Shown one piece after another: positions 28,801 to 41,100 of a stretch of 64,000 bases of DNA (the first letter of the stretch is position 1; each line of letters opens with the position of its first letter). Made by a program: the position numbers and the translations under genes. The stretch covers positions 318,493,986 to 318,557,985 of the forward strand of contig CM068367.1 of the NCBI GenBank assembly GCA_034769895.1, written 5' to 3'. Below the pieces are notes generated by a model, which had not been told where the DNA came from, searched no databases, and saw only the letters and a list, made by a program, of their open reading frames with translations. Origin of the DNA: Magicicada septendecula (lineage: Eukaryota; Arthropoda; Insecta; Hemiptera; Cicadidae).

Positions 28801-30532
28801 TGTTATACCTAATGCCGTTAAAATTACTGCTAAACTAGTCATTACGCGGCGGGTTGTTAGGGCCGTCGTAATTACTGGGTTGGTTCCCCCTATCATCATA
28901 TTGTATACACCAATACTTTTCTGGTCCATGTTTTGTGTTACTTGACAAATATCTGTGAGGATCTTCATCTGGGTTATCACTTATTATTTGTTTATCTGAA
29001 ACACCATAAGTTGGTTTACCATCACATATCCACTCTGAAGGAATATATTTTAGTCTGACCATGCCCTGGAACTGTCCTAGATGGCACGTTAATGGAATAC
29101 ATTCTGGTGATTCATCTGTGTCATTATTACAGTCTGGTACGATATCACATTTCCATCTTTCTGTAATACACTGTCCAGTCCTGCGCTGAAACTGATCTGG
29201 TCCACATGTTGTATTCTGTTTACCTCTGGTCCTTTCCCAGTGATAAACTACTGTCTTGTGGTAAATTATTTCTGAAATTACTTCGATTCTCCTTCTATAA
29301 TTCATAGAATTCATGATGTCTTTGTCATAGGTAATTGGGATATTATTGCCATCAATTAACCCATGTTTCATCATCTCCAACTCTTCCTTCGTTTTTATCA
29401 AGTTTCTTGGATACATTCTCCTTTTCCTTGGTTTAATATTTTCCTGGTTTCGGTTAGTTTCAATTTCAGGTACCACCATTACTTGTTCCTGCGTTTTATC
29501 ATTTGGTATTTCTTCTAACTCTCTTTTGTTATCTCTTATTAATTCTTCCTCCCACAGTTTATTATTCTTGATGATAATTTCCACCCTTTTATTGTTATTC
29601 TCTATCATCTGTTTTAGAGTACTTATTCTTACTTCTCTCCACTTTTTCGTGAACTCCTTTAGTGCTTCTGTCTTTCGTTTTATTTTTTCCTGTAGCTCTT
29701 CCCTTCTTTGTTGTCTTCTTGGTTTTGACTCCTCTTTCTTAATCTGTTTACGCTCCCTTCTTATTTCTTTTCTCCATCGTTTCATTTGTCCATTCAATGA
29801 TGCCGCGATTAGTTGTACCCTTTTCTCGTTTGGTATTTCTTCTATTTCTGGTTTGCTCTCATTTTTTATTCCTTCGGTCTTCTCCTTTCTTAATTCTTTG
29901 CTTTTTAATCCGTCCTCTCTCTTTTCCTTGATGTCCTCTTCCGGCTTCTTATTGATATTGTCCAGTTGGTCACCCAATTCTTTTTTCAAGGATTGGTTGC
30001 TCTCCTCTTCTCTTTTTAATCTATCCTCTCTCATTTTCTTAGTGTCCTCTCTCATTTCTTCAGCCCAGGATTTGAGGTTTTTATTTATTTCTTCACTCAT
30101 TTCCTTCATCATTCTTATCATGGTTTCCTGAAACTCTTCTTTTGTTAGTTCTGCCATTTTTGTTTGTTGTTCTTCCCTTTTTATAATCTTTCTCTGACTT
30201 TGTAGCTGTTGCCTAGCTCCAACTAGTGATTGGGCAGAATGTATTAGCCTTCCAATCGCTAATTAAAGCCCCTAAAGTTGTGCGCCAATTTGTAATAATT
30301 AAAAGATTAATTGATGTGTGTTAATGATAATAGATATTGTGAAGTATGTGACTCCGATGTAATCAAGCCGCACTGTTTGGGCTAGCCAATTTGTAATAAA
30401 ATAAGTAAATTGTAATATAATATGTTTAATTGGTGTGTATTTGGTGTGGCTCTCGACGCCTTACTGGCCTGAAACACTTCCTTAAGTTTCCCAGCTGGTC
30501 GAGTCCCAATGGTAGCAAGACCGGTCGAGTAG
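22871..30532 (-). repeat. Array unit 4 (7662 bp)
   Basis: Complete unit. It has the unit-1/5/6 state at some variant sites (AAACAGTG) and the unit-2/3 state at others (GGTCCATATTCCC near 24386), so it is a mosaic. Inner landmarks: small ORF 23579-23683 (+; a private A for T changes one codon in the hydrophobic stretch to Lys), subrepeat tract about 27580-28110, main frame 28580-30157 (-), primer-binding-like site 30268-30288 (-). Confidence 0.95.
28580..30157 (-). pseudogene. Gag-like/LDLa-like frame, unit 4 copy (broken)
   Basis: Same length and content as the open copy at 36242-37819, with about one break, open for ~440 codons covering the head and LDLa-like pair. The head reads KKPEED as in units 1 and 5, so this copy combines features of both sub-groups. 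Confidence 0.7.
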
Positions 30533-33500
30533 AGTAAAGTTGATGAACAAATATATATATGTTCAGCTTCACAGAAAGTTTCAAAACAAAATTTATTGTT
30601 TTGAAGGAAATTTAAAAAAAAATTATGTTTATAAAAAAAATAATTAAAAAAAAAAATTTTTAATTTTATTAATTAATTAATTATGATCAATTAATTAATA
30701 TAGGGCTGTGAAGTTTTAAACAGTGTAATGCTCTTCTGAAAATTTTTATCAAAGTTTTAGTATATTTTAAATAATCTATCACCACTCATAAGACTGTCTG
30801 TAAACCAATCGATACTTGTTTACCTTTTTATTTTTTAGGTTATCTTCACTTACGGGTGGTAAAGTCCTTGTAGATTATCAATTAGAATTATATTATTGGT
30901 AATTAGTATTATTGAAGAAATAAAGAACTATTAAGTATTGAAAAGTATTAATGTTTTTTATTAAGTAATAACAATATTGACTCTTATCGATTAGTATCGA
31001 TTCTCAGGATATCGAAAAAAGTTACAAGTATATGATATAAAAATTATATAGGGTTCTTTAAACAGCCAGTTATTACCAAAGTCAGAGAAATCGGGCTAAT
31101 ATTTAAAAGTATAACGTTACATCAAATGAATAATTATTACTAAACACAAACATTGAATAATAATTTGAAAATTAAAATAATTGATTTCACCAAACAGCTG
31201 TGCTGAACAAAGAGAAGGCACTGGGATCGTCAAAAGAAAGATGGCTGCCGTCAAGTTGATCAAAATGTCGCTCGTTCCTGCTGCATTCCAAATAATGTAT
31301 TTTCTGGCAATATTCCTGTTCTTGTGTCTGCAAATCTCTTGTTAAATGTTGTGTAGTGACTGGTGTAGTGATTCTGGGTTGTATTTAGTATGTCTGTGTA
31401 ATTATAAGTCAAAACACTTTTCCCAATTCCGACACTAATTTGGTTAAGGTATTATACAGTTTTCTGGTGTTTTGTGGTGTTTTTCAGAGTAGAAATGTAT
31501 TGTTTAGTGTTAATTAGTGTTTCTTGATCGTTTTCGTCACAATGTATAGGTTCTGGAAAGATTTTATAATTCACTCTCGACTTTACCGTAACGTACTGTT
31601 CGCCACTGATCTTTAACGTTGTAAAATAGGTTAGATCGTCACAAAACTCTCGTTTATGTTATCCGTTCAAATACCAATAATCAACTAACTGTTTCCTTTA
31701 GTTTCAATTAAACTCTTAGCCTATATAATATTATCCTTAACATTGTTCAAATATATTATCACATCCTGTGTACACTTTACTATTTCACTATATGAATGCC
31801 TAAACTTTGGTTATTTGTCAATTTTATTCACTAGATGTGATTTAAATTAATCTTTCAGTTCATTCAGCTTATTTTCAGATTAAATAATGCCGTTTTATAG
31901 TGTTTTCTGTCCAAAAAATAGGAATTTTACTTTCAGTTTGGTATACTCTGAAAAGTCAAAACATCAAAATTTACTTCCTGTCATTATATAAATTCAGCCA
32001 TTTTATCAGTTATATTTAATATTAATAATCCTATATTGTATTAAAAGGTTCATATTCCCTTATTTTCTGGTAATTAATTGAATTAGTTGTATTCTGAAAC
32101 ATTATTCTGAAATATATGACTCCCATGTCTAAATTTCTGAGTTTAGTCATTTTCATTTTTATTTATAATTCTGAATATAATTTATTAAAATCTCTCTAAA
32201 TGGTATGTGCAATTATATGGCATGATCTCAAGTTTATTTTGTCTAAACCCCTTTTGTTTATTCGCATTTAAATGATTAATTTCTCTGTTTTGATGAAGTT
32301 TGGTTTCCATTCTTTTGGCCTATGATTTTTTAACAATTTTTCTTACAAAATATTTTACAAACAATATATGATGTGTGATACCCTCTCTGACTTTTACATA
32401 TAGTATTATAAATTAAACATGTTTTCAAATTACACAAAAACAATTAGTATTGGTTACAATACAAATAATAGTTAAACAAAATAAAGAATATTTTTTTGTA
32501 AAATAAATGGTTGTCTTCAAGTCAGACATTTTGCAACAAAATCCTTATTTCTAAACATGGAAATATGGCTTACAAAAAAGGTTTTTTACTAACTAACATC
32601 TTAATTACTCTCTACTATTTACAAGTAGTAACTGTTTTTATAGTTCTGATGTTAGTTGTATCAGACCCAAACAAATGGCCTTATATCTAAAACATTTTTA
32701 AACATTCTTATACTATATACATAAAAACCTTATATTTATATTCTTATTTCTAACTATTATTATAAGTAGGATTCTACAGTTTTTATACCGTCTTTTATAC
32801 ATTGTCTTTGGGGAATTGTACCCTGTCATTAATAAATAAATAGTATGAATTGTTCAAAAGGTATTATGAACTCTGTTTTTCTTTTTTCATGTAAAACAAA
32901 ATGTTATTTTAAACAGATTCATGTCTTATGAACAACATATTGTCACAGTACACATTTCAAGTCATTGAAAAATGCATATTTCATTGCATCCAATGTTTGT
33001 GATTGCCAAGAATGAAACACAAGGTTCATTTTTTATAATACCCAAAACTATCACTGGTTCACTTTGCACTTATATATTATGTTAATGCTAAATGGTCGTA
33101 TAGTCTTATTAACATAATAAATTGGTTAGCGTTTTTTCAATGGAGATTTGTTCCATGGGTACTATATTATTGTTTCATCTTAGTTCACAGGAAACTTTTA
33201 CTTTATACACTTCTCTCTCTTAAATTTATATACATGTGGTTTTTATTTCGTTATACTTTTGTTTTTAGATATTTATTTTGGGGATATAGGGATTTGGGTG
33301 TCTTTTATAAGAGCATGACATCTTCTTCAGGATGCTGCCTTCTTCTTCTTTCATCAGTCTTCTTTTCTCCTGCCTTCTGGGACTGGTATCTTCTCCATCT
33401 TCTTCTTGATGCCATCAGGTTTCTTGGGATCTTCTCCATCTTCTTCTTTATTTCAGAAATACACCACCTGTATTGTTTGATCTTGGCTTATTTTAGGGTT

Positions 33501-36297
33501 TCTCTTCTATTTATTCTTCCTCGTTGTGGGTTTGGTCCTATTCAGTACTGCTTTGTTATTTACTTTTTTACCTTCCTGGGTTATACCTTGAAAACCTTTG
33601 GTTATGAGACTGGTTTTGGATGACTCATCGCTAGTAACTCCTTTTATTTGAACTTGTACTTTTTTTTTTTAAATAATAATGATTTCTTTCCACAGTCGCT
33701 ATGAATTAATCTATTTATATTAAACTTAATGCTTTCTTCCAAATTTAAATATTATAACTTTATTATTCTAATGATCAATTGCCATTCAATATTATGCATA
33801 CATCTGTCACGCTACAGATGGCTCTCCTCCAGAAGTAATTATTTCAGACATGTCTATGGATGAAATAATTTCTTATGATAATTTCATCATTTCTTATAAT
33901 TCATTTTCTTCTCCATTTTTATATCGACTTTTTTATAATTAGAGTTTAATTAATTTTATATATATAATTATTTGTTTTACTACTGATCCTTTTCGGATAG
34001 TTAGTGTCTTCTGAGATATATTATTATTGTAATACATTTTCTTCCTTTATCAACTTCGTGTTGCATCCTTGGGATATTAATTCCCTAACATTCCCTATCA
34101 CGTGGGCTGGGGCAGATCAGAGGGGCACTGTACGCTACTTCTCTGCTGGCCATACACCACTTCTATAAATTGAGTACAGAGGCATATCCATCCCTGCTCA
34201 AAACCATAATGCTGCTGGAATTATCTTCAGTCAGTCATCGAATAAATAAATAAAAAGTAGTCTCATTTTCGACTAATAAAAATATCTTTGGATTCTCCAC
34301 TTCGTAGTCTCTCAGATTATCTCACATTTTCTATCTTAATAAATCTTCATAATCATTATTATACTCATTACATATATATTTTTTCAAAACTCTTAACTTG
34401 TCTGATATATTTAATTTAATTATGGTTGAAAACCTTTCTTTTAATAATTCTGGTTACTGTTTACAGTGTAACTCTCTTTCTTCTCCATCTGAATTCTCTT
34501 TATACTTTCTTCTGGTTACTCATAGTATTAGTATGGTCTTTATAAATAGTCTTTCGTATTCATTATTTGAATGGTCTTAATATATTATATTTAATTTTTT
34601 GACATTGTATCTTTACATTAGTTATACAGGTTGTTATATTGATCATTTTATTTAAACATTTTGGTTCTTTCCTTTCTCTTAGAAAGTTATTAATCCGCCT
34701 TCGCATTCATTAGCATTAATTCATTTATATTATATTTCATGTGGTATTTATTCTCTTTGCATTTCATATAGGTCTTATTATTATCATTGGTTCAAAATCA
34801 TCTTCTCCATATGTTTGGTATGAGTTGTTCTTCTTTGCTCTTAATTAACTGTATTCATTATCGTTTCAAAAGTAATTGGTCTCTTTGCTTCCAAATTTTT
34901 TCTTCTCTTGCATATTACACTCTTTTTTGTTATTCTTCTCTACTCCTTCAAATGTTAGGTTTTTCCACATTTATTCTGGATTCAAGTTAATTCTCTTTTC
35001 TGAATTAACCACTTTATTTTCTTCTCAATTCAATTATAATTGACACATAATTATTTTTTGGAACTTGGTTAGTTTTAATGTAAAGTTCAAACTATTCTTT
35101 TTATTTAATTGAAAAATATTTCTCATACATCCTTGTAATATGTTGATCTTATCTTGTTTCAAAGTTCTGACGTTCTATCAACATTCAAATTCTGTTTAAT
35201 TCATTTATTCCCAGAATTGTTTCATTCAGAATTGTTTATAGCACGGTGATCTTACTATTATTTCTGAATGTTTTGGTATTTCTCCAAATTCAAATTCTTC
35301 TTAATTATTTACCATAAAGTTTTCTCACAAACTTAGTTATAGTAAGTTGGTCTTACTTCATTTTTAAATTTTTTGTAAAATTAAGTTCAAAATTCTCTCT
35401 CTTTCTCTTTCTTCCATAAAGTTTTGTTCTAAATTATCAGGTTGTAGTAAGATGATCTTACTAAATTTTAAATTTTCATAATTAATAAGTACAAAATTCT
35501 CTCTCTTTCTCTTTCTTCCATAAAGTTTTTTCTTCAAATTATTAGGTTGTAAGTTGTTCTTACATATTTTAGAATTTTTTCAAATAAAAATTCTAAATTC
35601 CTTCTTCTTATAATTCTCCAAAATGTTCTTCTCAAAATATTAGGTTGTAAGATGTACTTACATTATTTTAGAATTTTTTAAAATTATTAAAAATTCTTTT
35701 TCTTTTAATTCTCCAGAATGTTCTCAAAATATTAGGTTGTAAGATGTACTTACATTATTTTAAAATTTTTTAAATAAATTCAAAATTCTAAAACTCACAA
35801 CTCATTCTTCATAATATTTCTTCATAGAAGCTTGATTGTACACTCCTTTGATTTTTCCTGAAACGATTTCCCTCAACTCATATGTATTGTTATGCTTATC
35901 ATTTACCACAACATATGGGGTTATATTGTACTCTACACTGGCCCATATTATTTATACTTTTGTAAGTTGATCTCCACTTTTTCTTTTCTTATAAATTTTC
36001 TTTTCTTTTATATACCCAGGAAGATGGACGATTTTCTTTATGTCACTGCATTGCTCATATTTTTATTGGTCATGTTCATTTTCTTACATAGTCTTCACTC
36101 ATAAAACCCAGTTTTGTTTCTATGTTTATTCTTCGTATCATTTCCTTTCAGTGATATTTATTTCGTCTCCTTCAACATCGTTTTTCGCCGTAGTCGGTTA
36201 TCATGATCCGTCCCTTTTCTTGATGTCGTGTGGTATTTGTGTCAACCAGGGTCCATCATCTCAGTTGCTCTTATAAAATTTACCCTAGGGCGCGACA
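30291..36297 (-). repeat. Candidate ~6.0-kb terminal repeat shared between neighbouring units
   Basis: On minus this stretch begins TGTCGCGCCCTAGGG (ending plus position 36297) and ends AATTATTACA, so it has the TG...CA ends of an LTR and stops exactly at the primer-binding-like site. Equivalent stretches are 7326-13332 (6007 bp), 14987-20975 (5989 bp) and 22630-28635 (6006 bp). On this reading each array unit is one terminal repeat plus a ~1.65-kb internal part holding only the gag-like frame, as in tandem LTR-internal-LTR-internal arrays. Against it: 6 kb is very long, no polypurine tract is obvious before TGTCGCG, and the frame runs about 18 codons into the repeat. An alternative start after a purine run (AACAAAAGGGG on minus, near 1715 in unit 1) would make it ~1.9 kb. 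Inferred only. Confidence 0.3.
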
Positions 36298-37819
36298 CTC
36301 GGTTATTATTACTGTTATTATTGTTATTACTAAAGTTATTATTATAGTAATTTCGGTTAGGTGGGTAAGGGCTGTCATCATTATTGTTGGGATATGGATT
36401 TCTCTGACTGTATGGGACATTATTATGTTGGTATAAATTGTTTCTATTGTATGGATAGGGGTTGTTATACCTAATGCCGTTAAAATTACTGCTAAACTGG
36501 TCATTACGCGGCGGGTTGTTAGGGCCGTCGTAATTACTGGGTTGGTTCCCCCTATCATCATATTGTATACACCAATACTTTTCTGGTCCATGTTTTGTGT
36601 TACTTGACAAATATCTGTGAGGATCTTCATCTGGGTTATCACTTATTATTTGTTTATCTGAAACACCATAAGTTGGTTTACCATCACATATCCACTCTGA
36701 AGGAATATATTTTAGTCTGACCATGCCCTGGAACTGTCCTAGATGGCACGTTAATGGAATACATTCTGGTGATTCATCTGTGTCATTATTACAGTCTGGT
36801 ACGATATCACATTTCCATCTTTCTGTAATACACTGTCCAGTCCTGCGCTGAAACTGATCTGGTCCACATGTTGTATTCTGTTTACCTCTGGTCCTTTCCC
36901 AGTGATAAACTACTGTCTTGTGGTAAATTATTTCTGAAATTACTTCGATTCTCCTTCTATAATTCATAGAATTCATGATGTCTTTGTCATAGGTAATTGG
37001 GATATTATTGCCATCAATTAACCCATGTTTCATCATCTCCAACTCTTCCTTCGTTTTTATCAAGTTTCTTGGATACATTCTCCTTTTCCTTGGTTTAATA
37101 TTTTCCTGGTTTCGGTTAGTTTCAATTTCAGGTACCACCATTACTTGTTCCTGCGTTTTATCATTTGGTATTTCTTCTAACTCTCTTTTGTTATCTCTTA
37201 TTAATTCTTCCTCCCACAGTTTATTATTCTTGATGATAATTTCCACCCTTTTATTGTTATTCTCTATCATCTGTTTTAGAGTACTTATTCTTACTTCTCT
37301 CCACTTTTTCGTGAACTCCTTTAGTGCTTCTGTCTTTCGTTTTATTTTTTCCTGTAGCTCTTCCCTTCTTTGTTGTCTTCTTGGTTTTGACTCCTCTTTC
37401 TTAATCTGTTTACGCTCCCTTCTTATTTCTTTTCTCCATCGTTTCATTTGTCCATTCAATGATGCCGCGATTAGTTGTACCCTTTTCTCGTTTGGTATTT
37501 CTTCTATTTCTGGTTTGCTCTCATTTTTTATTCCTTCGGTCTTCTCCTTTCTTAATGCTTTGCTTTTTAATCCGTCCTCTCTCTTTTCCTTGATGTCCTC
37601 TTCCGGCTTCTTATTGATATTGTCCAGTTGGTCACCCAATTCTTTTTTCAAGGATTGGTTGCTCTCCTCTTCTCTTTTTAATCTATCCTCTCTCATTTTC
37701 TTAGTGTCCTCTCTCATTTCTTCAGCCCAGGATTTGAGGTTTTTATTTATTTCTTCACTCATTTCCTTCATCATTCTTATCATGGTTTCCTGAAACTCTT
37801 CTTTTGTTAGTTCTGCCAT
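36242..37819 (-). CDS. Chimeric coiled-coil / LDLa-like / Asn-rich protein, gag-like head (unit 5, open)
   Basis: A 525-codon frame starting MAELTKEEF. Residues 1-220 are Glu/Lys/Arg-rich and predicted by eye to be coiled coil or long helix; the start resembles the leader of insect gypsy-type gag proteins as I remember them. Residues 318-353 form an LDL-receptor class A-like repeat: Cys318, 330, 337, 343, 353 with the acidic calcium-type pattern CD-x3-DC-x2-DTDES; five of the usual six cysteines are visible. Residues 358-390 look like a second, degenerate repeat (Cys358, WICDG at 376-380). Residues 427-507 are Asn/Pro/Tyr-rich. There is no signal peptide, no transmembrane segment, and no CCHC knuckle, protease or polymerase motif. 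A primer-binding-like site lies just upstream, so this is most likely the single frame of a fossil LTR-element-like unit; a host-derived tandem gene is the alternative. This copy looks whole. Function unknown. Confidence 0.65.
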   Translation of the reverse strand: MAELTKEEFQETMIRMMKEMSEEINKNLKSWAEEMREDTKKMREDRLKREEESNQSLKKELGDQLDNINKKPEEDIKEKREDGLKSKALRKEKTEGIKNESKPEIEEIPNEKRVQLIAASLNGQMKRWRKEIRRERKQIKKEESKPRRQQRREELQEKIKRKTEALKEFTKKWREVRISTLKQMIENNNKRVEIIIKNNKLWEEELIRDNKRELEEIPNDKTQEQVMVVPEIETNRNQENIKPRKRRMYPRNLIKTKEELEMMKHGLIDGNNIPITYDKDIMNSMNYRRRIEVISEIIYHKTVVYHWERTRGKQNTTCGPDQFQRRTGQCITERWKCDIVPDCNNDTDESPECIPLTCHLGQFQGMVRLKYIPSEWICDGKPTYGVSDKQIISDNPDEDPHRYLSSNTKHGPEKYWCIQYDDRGNQPSNYDGPNNPPRNDQFSSNFNGIRYNNPYPYNRNNLYQHNNVPYSQRNPYPNNNDDSPYPPNRNYYNNNFSNNNNNSNNNRVSRPRVNFIRATEMMDPG

Positions 37820-37929
37820 TTTTGTTTGTTGTTCTTCCCTTTTTATAATCTTTCTCTGACTTTGTAGCTGTTGCCTAGCTCCAACTAGTGATTGGGCAGA
37901 ATGTATTGGCCTTCCAATCGCTAATTAAA

Positions 37930-37950
37930 GCCCCTAAAGTTGTGCGCCAA
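37930..37950 (-). other. Primer-binding-site-like sequence (LTR-element part)
   Basis: On minus, TTATTACA (a possible LTR 3' end) is followed by AA and TTGGCGCACAAC with AGGGGC a few bases on. As I remember insect gypsy-type elements, their LTRs often end TTACA followed by TTGGCGCCCAACGTGGGGC, so the resemblance is good but not exact. It lies 111 bp upstream of the main frame's start codon, where a primer site and leader would be expected. The same site occurs at 7303-7323, 14964-14984, 22607-22627 and 30268-30288. Confidence 0.45.
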
Positions 37951-38191
37951 TTTGTAATAATTAAAAGATTAATTGATGTGTGTTAATGATAATAGATATT
38001 GTGAAGTATGTGACTCCGATGTAATCAAGCCGCACTGTTTGGGCTAGCCAATTTGTAATAAAATAAGTAAATTGTAATATAATATGTTTAATTGGTGTGT
38101 ATTTGGTGTGGCTCTCGACGTCTTACTGGCCTGAAACACTTCCTTAAGTTTCCCAGCTGGTCGAGTCCCAATGGTAGCAAGACCGGTCGAG

Positions 38192-41100
38192 TAGAGTAAA
38201 GTTGATGAAGAAATATATATATGTTCAGCTTCACAGAAAGTTTCAAAACAAAATTTATTGTTTTGAAGGAAATTTAAAAAAAAATTATGTTTATAAAAAA
38301 AATAATTAAAAAAAAATTTTTAATTGTATTAATTAATTAATTATGATCAATTAATTAATATAGGGCTGTGAAGTTTTAAACAGTGTAATGCTCTTCTGAA
38401 AATTTTTATCAAAGTTTTAGTATATTTTAAATAATCTATCACCACTCATAAGACTGTCTGTAAACCAATCGATACTTGTTTACCTTTTTATTTTTTAGGT
38501 TATCTTCACTTACGGGTGGTAAAGTCCTTGTAGATTATCAATTAGAATTATATTATTGGTAATTAGTATTATTGAAGAAATAAAGAACTATTAAGTATTG
38601 AAAAGTATTAATGTTTTTTATTAAGTAATAGCAATATTGACTCTTATCGATTAGTATCGATTCTCAGGATATCGAAAAAGTTACAAGTATATGATATAAA
38701 AATTATATAGGGTTCTTTAAACAGCCAGTTATTACCAAAGTCAGAGAAATCGGGCTAATATTTAAAAGTATAACGTTACATCAAATGAATAATTATTACT
38801 AAACACAAACATTGAATAATAATTTGAAAATTAAAATAATTGATTTCACCAAACAGCTGTGCTGAACAAAGAGAAGGCACTGGGATCGTCAAAAGAAAGA
38901 TGGCTGCCGTCAAGTTGATCAAAATGTCGCTCGTTCCTGCTGCATTCCAAATAATGTATTTTCTGGCAATATTCCTGTTCTTGTGTCTGCAAATCTCTTG
39001 TTAAATGTTGTGTAGTGACTGGTGTAGTGATTCTGGGTTGTATTTAGTATGTCTGTGTAATTATAAGTCAAAACACTTTTCCCAATTCCGACACTAATTT
39101 GGTTAAGGTATTATACAGTTTTCTGGTGTTTTGTGGTGTTTTTCAGAGTAGAAATGTATTGTTTAGTGTTAATTAGTGTTTCTTGATCGTTTTCGTCACA
39201 ATGTATAGGTTCTGGAAAGATTTTATAATTCACTCTCGACTTTACCGTAACGTACTGTTCGCCACTGATCTTTAACGTTGTAAAATAGGTTAGATCGTCA
39301 CAAAACTCTCGTTTATGTTATCCGTTCAAATACCAATAATCAACTAACTGTTTCCTTTAGTTTCAATTAAACTCTTAGCCTATATAATATTATCCTTAAC
39401 ATTGTTCAAATATATTATCACATCCTGTGTACACTTTACTATTTCACTATATGAATGCCTAAACTTTGGTTATTTGTCAATTTTATTCACTAGATGTGAT
39501 TTAAATTAATCTTTCAGTTCATTCAGCTTATTTTCAGATTAAATAATGCCGTTTTATAGTGTTTTCTGTCCAAAAAATAGGAATTTTACTTTCAGTTTGG
39601 TATACTCTGAAAAGTCAAAACATCAAAATTTACTTCCTGTCATTATATAAATTCAGCCATTTTATCAGTTATATTTAATATTAATAATCCTATATTGTAT
39701 TAAAAGGTTCATATTCCCTTATTTTCTGGTAATTAATTGAATTAGTTGTATTCTGAAACATTATTCTGAAATATATGACTCCCATGTCTAAATTTCTGAG
39801 TTTAGTCATTTTCATTTTTATTTATAATTCTGAATATAATTTATTAAAATCTCTCTAAATGGTATGTGCAATTATATGGCATGATCTCAAGTTTATTTTG
39901 TCTAAACCCCTTTTGTTTATTCGCATTTAAATGATTAATTTCTCTGTTTTGATGAAGTTTGGTTTCCATTCTTTTGGCCTATGATTTTTTAACAATTTTT
40001 CTTACAAAATATTTTACAAACAATATATGATGTGTGATACCCTCTCTGACTTTTACATATAGTATTATAAATTAAACATGTTTTCAAATTACACAAAAAC
40101 AATTAGTATTGGTTACAATACAAATAATAGTTAAACAAAATAAAGAATATTTTTTTGTAAAATAAATGGTTGTCTTCAAGTCAGACATTTTGCAACAAAA
40201 TCCTTATTTCTAAACATGGAAATATGGCTTACAAAAAAGGTTTTTTACTAACTAACATCTTAATTACTCTCTACTATTTACAAGTAGTAACTGTTTTTAT
40301 AGTTCTGATGTTAGTTGTATCAGACCCAAACAAATGGCCTTATATCTAAAACATTTTTAAACATTCTTATACTATATACATAAAAACCTTATATTTATAT
40401 TCTTATTTCTAACTATTATTATAAGTAGGATTCTACAGTTTTTATACCGTCTTTTATACATTGTCTTTGGGGAATTGTACCCTGTCATTAATAAATAAAT
40501 AGTATGAATTGTTCAAAAGGTATTATGAACTCTGTTTTTCTTTTTTCATGTAAAACAAAATGTTATTTTAAACAGATTCATGTCTTATGAACAACATATT
40601 GTCACAGTACACATTTCAAGTCATTGAAAAATGCATATTTCATTGCATCCAATGTTTGTGATTGCCAAGAATGAAACACAAGGTTCATTTTTTATAATAC
40701 CCAAAACTATCACTGGTTCACTTTGCACTTATATATTATGTTAATGCTAAATGGTCGTATAGTCTTATTAACATAATAAATTGGTTAGCGTTTTTTCAAT
40801 GGAGATTTGTTCCATGGGTACTATATTATTGTTTCATCTTAGTTCACAGGAAACTTTTACTTTATACACTTCTCTCTCTTAAATTTATATACATGTGGTT
40901 TTTATTTCGTTATACTTTTGTTTTTAGATATTTATTTTGGGGATATAGGGATTTGGGTGTCTTTTATAAGAGCATGACATCTTCTTCAGGATGCTGCCTT
41001 CTTCTTCTTTCATCAGTCTTCTTTTCTCCTGCCTTCTGGGACTGGTATCTTCTCCATCTTCTTCTTGATGCCATCAGGTTTCTTGGGATCTTCTCCATCT

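Larger units (their letters stand above)
30533..38191 (-). repeat. Array unit 5 (7659 bp), with the longest main frame
   Basis: Complete unit and the only one in which the minus-strand frame is open for its whole length. Inner landmarks: small ORF 31241-31345 (+), subrepeat tract about 35240-35775, main frame 36242-37819 (-), primer-binding-like site 37930-37950 (-), and a 15-bp exact direct repeat GCCAATTTGTAATAA at 37946-37960 and 38047-38061. Confidence 0.95.

Noticed and set aside
36280-36642. 120-codon Ile/Thr-rich minus frame overlapping the Asn-rich tail (repeated in each unit)
   Set aside because: Shifted-frame reading of the AAT/AAC-rich tail; low-complexity shadow.
37008-37793. 261-codon Ser/Leu/Phe-rich plus-strand frame, present in every unit (also 6399, 14043, 21686, 29346)
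   Set aside because: It is the antisense of the Glu/Lys-rich coiled-coil head; Lys/Glu codons read backwards give Phe/Leu/Ser. No independent support.
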